DNA of 32,445 nucleotides from JAJISG01 sp964347325 (GTDB taxonomy: Archaea > Thermoplasmatota > Thermoplasmata > RBG-16-68-12 > JAJISG01). The notes under the pieces are model-generated. The model saw only the letters and a program-made list of their open reading frames with translations. It had not been told where the DNA came from and searched no databases. Below, one piece after another: positions 30,941 to 32,445 of this stretch; position 1 is the first letter of the stretch, and the number at the start of each line of letters is the position of its first letter. A program made the translations under genes and the position numbers. The DNA is taken from positions 1-32,445 of the forward strand of contig CAYFYA010000020.1 of the NCBI GenBank assembly GCA_964347325.1. Direction: 5' to 3'.

Positions 30941-31803
30941 GCGAACTCCTCGATGAAGGTGGACTTCCAGTCGAATTTGTCCTTGCTGAGGTCCAGAGAA
31001 GTGATGGGCACGTCAGGGTAGTTGGGCAGACGCTGGTCGTAGGACGGCTTCTCCTCCTGGTAGATGAGGCCTGTGTAGACCTTCGTGACGTCCATGGCCT
31101 TCTCGATGGCAAGGCTTCTCTGGGTAGCATCGTAGTCGGGATCCTCATCCAGGTTGACGATGTTCTTGCGGTAGAATTCGTAGGTGTTCACGCTGTTGTA
31201 CGTGACGCACGGCGTAAAGGCGTTCAGCAGGGAGAATCCCCGGTGCCTAATGCCCCCCTCTATGAGGCGTGTGAGCTGCTTCACATCCCCCGAGAAGCCC
31301 TGGGCCAGGTAGGATATGCCCATGGCTAGGGCGGTGCCTATGGGGCGCATGGGCTGCTCCGCGACTCCATAGGCCGCGGACTTGGCCCTGTAGCCGGAGG
31401 CAGCGGTGGGAGAGGACTGTCCCTTGGTCAGGCCGTACACGTGGTTGTCGAAGACTATGTAGGTCATGTCCACGTTTCGCCTGATGGCGTGTAGGAAGTG
31501 GTTACCCCCGATGCTGTAGCCGTCGCCATCGCCTCCTGCGCCGATGACCGTTAGGGATCTGTTCGCCAGCTTCACTCCCATGGCCAGCGGCAGAATGCGC
31601 CCGTGGACGCCGTGAAACCCGTAGGCTCTGAAATAATCCGTAATCTTGCCGGAGCAACCGATGCCGCCTACGAGGACTACCTGATGGGGCTCCAGGCCCA
31701 GGTTCGTCAGGGCGATCTGCATGGCCTTGAGGATGCCGAAGTCGCCGCAGCCAGGACACCATGTCGGACGGTGCAGCCCGAAGTCTTTGACGGAACTCAT
31801 CAA
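30937..31803 (-). CDS. 2-oxoacid:ferredoxin oxidoreductase, beta subunit
   Basis: A 288-residue TPP-binding subunit. The TPP/Mg motif GDGDGYSIGGNH starts at 91. C16, C19 and C50 plus C199 are placed to hold the [4Fe-4S] cluster that passes electrons to ferredoxin. The sequence (HRPTWCPGCGDFGILKA, HGVHGRILPLAMG) fits the KorB/ORF2 type acting on 2-oxoglutarate or broad 2-oxoacids. It forms a heterodimer with the alpha subunit next door: the start overlaps the alpha stop as ATGA, so translation is coupled. It makes acyl-CoA and reduced ferredoxin. Confidence 0.93.
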   Translation of the reverse strand: MMSSVKDFGLHRPTWCPGCGDFGILKAMQIALTNLGLEPHQVVLVGGIGCSGKITDYFRAYGFHGVHGRILPLAMGVKLANRSLTVIGAGGDGDGYSIGGNHFLHAIRRNVDMTYIVFDNHVYGLTKGQSSPTAASGYRAKSAAYGVAEQPMRPIGTALAMGISYLAQGFSGDVKQLTRLIEGGIRHRGFSLLNAFTPCVTYNSVNTYEFYRKNIVNLDEDPDYDATQRSLAIEKAMDVTKVYTGLIYQEEKPSYDQRLPNYPDVPITSLDLSKDKFDWKSTFIEEFA

Positions 31804-32445
31804 GCCATCTCCTTGAGCGCCTCGTAGACCTCCTTCGGCCTGAAAGGAGTCCCATCGAACTTCTGGAGGGTCCTGACCTGCTCTCTGGGTATTCCCAACT
31901 CTGCCCTGAGAACTCGGGAGAGCTGGCCCGTTGCGTTGTGCTCGACGGTGACAAAACGTTCCCCGTCCGGAAGGAACTCCCGAACCGATGCCGTCGGGAA
32001 GGGTGCGAGGATCTTGAGTTGTATGAACCTAAGCTTGTGCCCCTCCGCGTTGAGGGCTTCCACGGCTTCGATCACCGGGCCCCTCACGGAGCCGATGCCG
32101 AAGACGTCCAGCGATGCGTCCGGCGGCCCGAAAGCCTCTACGGGTGGGCTCCTCGTGTGGCCCAGGGTGGCCACCTTGCTCAGTCTCTTGACCATCATCT
32201 TCACACGCATCTGGGGATTCTCCGTAGTATAACCGGTCTCGTCGTGCTCGTTGCTGTTTGCGGTGTAGGTGCCGCCAGAGGTGCCCGGGAGGCTCCTCGG
32301 CGAGATGCCACTGTCGGTGAGTGCGTATCGACTGAACATCGAACTCGCTGAGGCGTCCTCAGGCGTGCTTCCTTGGATATCCTCCTCTCGGACGACCTCT
32401 CCCCTCTCCAAGGGAACTACATCCGGGTCAATCTCCTCGGGCAGG
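31800..32445 (-). CDS. 2-oxoacid:ferredoxin oxidoreductase, alpha subunit (N-terminal part beyond window)
   Basis: The frame is open to the right edge, so the first in-frame start-like codon (TTG at 32411) is internal. The visible 215 codons cover the C-terminal half of a KorA-type subunit: a segment with TNxEHDETGYTTENPQMR-like sequence, a DVFGIGSVRGPVIEAVEALN domain II start, then KLRFIQLKILAPFPTASVRE and the final EHNATGQLSRVLRAELG stretch. The N-terminal pyruvate-oxidoreductase gamma-like domain and active-site Thr region should lie to the right. Its stop overlaps the beta-subunit start. Confidence 0.9.
   Translation of the reverse strand, partial: LPEEIDPDVVPLERGEVVREEDIQGSTPEDASASSMFSRYALTDSGISPRSLPGTSGGTYTANSNEHDETGYTTENPQMRVKMMVKRLSKVATLGHTRSPPVEAFGPPDASLDVFGIGSVRGPVIEAVEALNAEGHKLRFIQLKILAPFPTASVREFLPDGERFVTVEHNATGQLSRVLRAELGIPREQVRTLQKFDGTPFRPKEVYEALKEMA

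Noticed and set aside
1..32445. tRNA genes, rRNA, CRISPR arrays, insertion sequences or prophage
   Set aside because: I looked for T-loop-like GGTTCGA patterns, regularly spaced repeats, transposase motifs and phage structural genes. The few T-loop-like strings fall inside clear coding genes. A covariance-model scan would be the decisive test for RNA genes.

Overview
The window reads as a stretch of archaeal chromosome with fairly high G+C. Archaeal TATA-like boxes sit about 25-30 nt ahead of many starts, which implies leaderless mRNAs. The gene families point the same way: a NikR-type regulator, HypA with a MinD/Mrp-type ATPase partner, 2-oxoacid:ferredoxin oxidoreductase, DUF996, a type IV pilin-like N-terminus, small zinc ribbons, and QueC/QueD without any bacterial queuosine genes nearby. 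The lineage cannot be fixed from sequence reading alone; a Thermoplasmatota-like euryarchaeon is my best guess. I saw no tRNA, rRNA, CRISPR array, insertion sequence or phage gene.

Layout. 1-4 kb: the end of an Asp-box surface protein, a membrane-anchored cupredoxin, a secreted protein of unknown function and a DUF996 membrane protein. 4-7 kb: a metal module (NikR-like regulator followed by a P1B-type ATPase with its own promoter and a flanking inverted repeat) and a rhodanese. 7-9.5 kb: an ABC-2 exporter whose permease is split by a frameshift at a G6 run. 9.7-11.7 kb: small membrane proteins and hypA overlapping a MinD-like ATPase gene (probable HypA-HypB_AT nickel-insertion pair). 11.8-13.2 kb: a sulfite-oxidase-fold molybdoenzyme converging on a K+ channel/RCK protein.

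13.3-20 kb is devoted to the cell surface. One minus-strand operon of overlapping genes encodes a secreted glycoprotein-like protein, two membrane-anchored ectodomain proteins and a membrane/TPR protein. Upstream of it lies a 774-residue propeller-like surface protein with a Pro/Tyr-rich cytoplasmic tail. 20.1-21.8 kb holds a winged-helix regulator with two paralogous small membrane proteins, a zinc-binding-type protein, and a 36-codon type IV pilin-like gene with a well placed promoter.

21.9-32.4 kb is mainly metabolism: a class V aminotransferase, an AhpD-like protein, zinc-ribbon microproteins divergent from an FNR-type flavoprotein, 1-pyrroline-5-carboxylate dehydrogenase divergent from a sodium:solute symporter, QueC-QueD (preQ0 for archaeosine), a fumarase/aspartase, and the beta and partial alpha subunits of a 2-oxoacid:ferredoxin oxidoreductase. 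Proline/glutamate semialdehyde oxidation, fumarate/aspartate interconversion and ferredoxin-linked 2-oxoacid oxidation suit amino-acid-based heterotrophy. That last point is inference.
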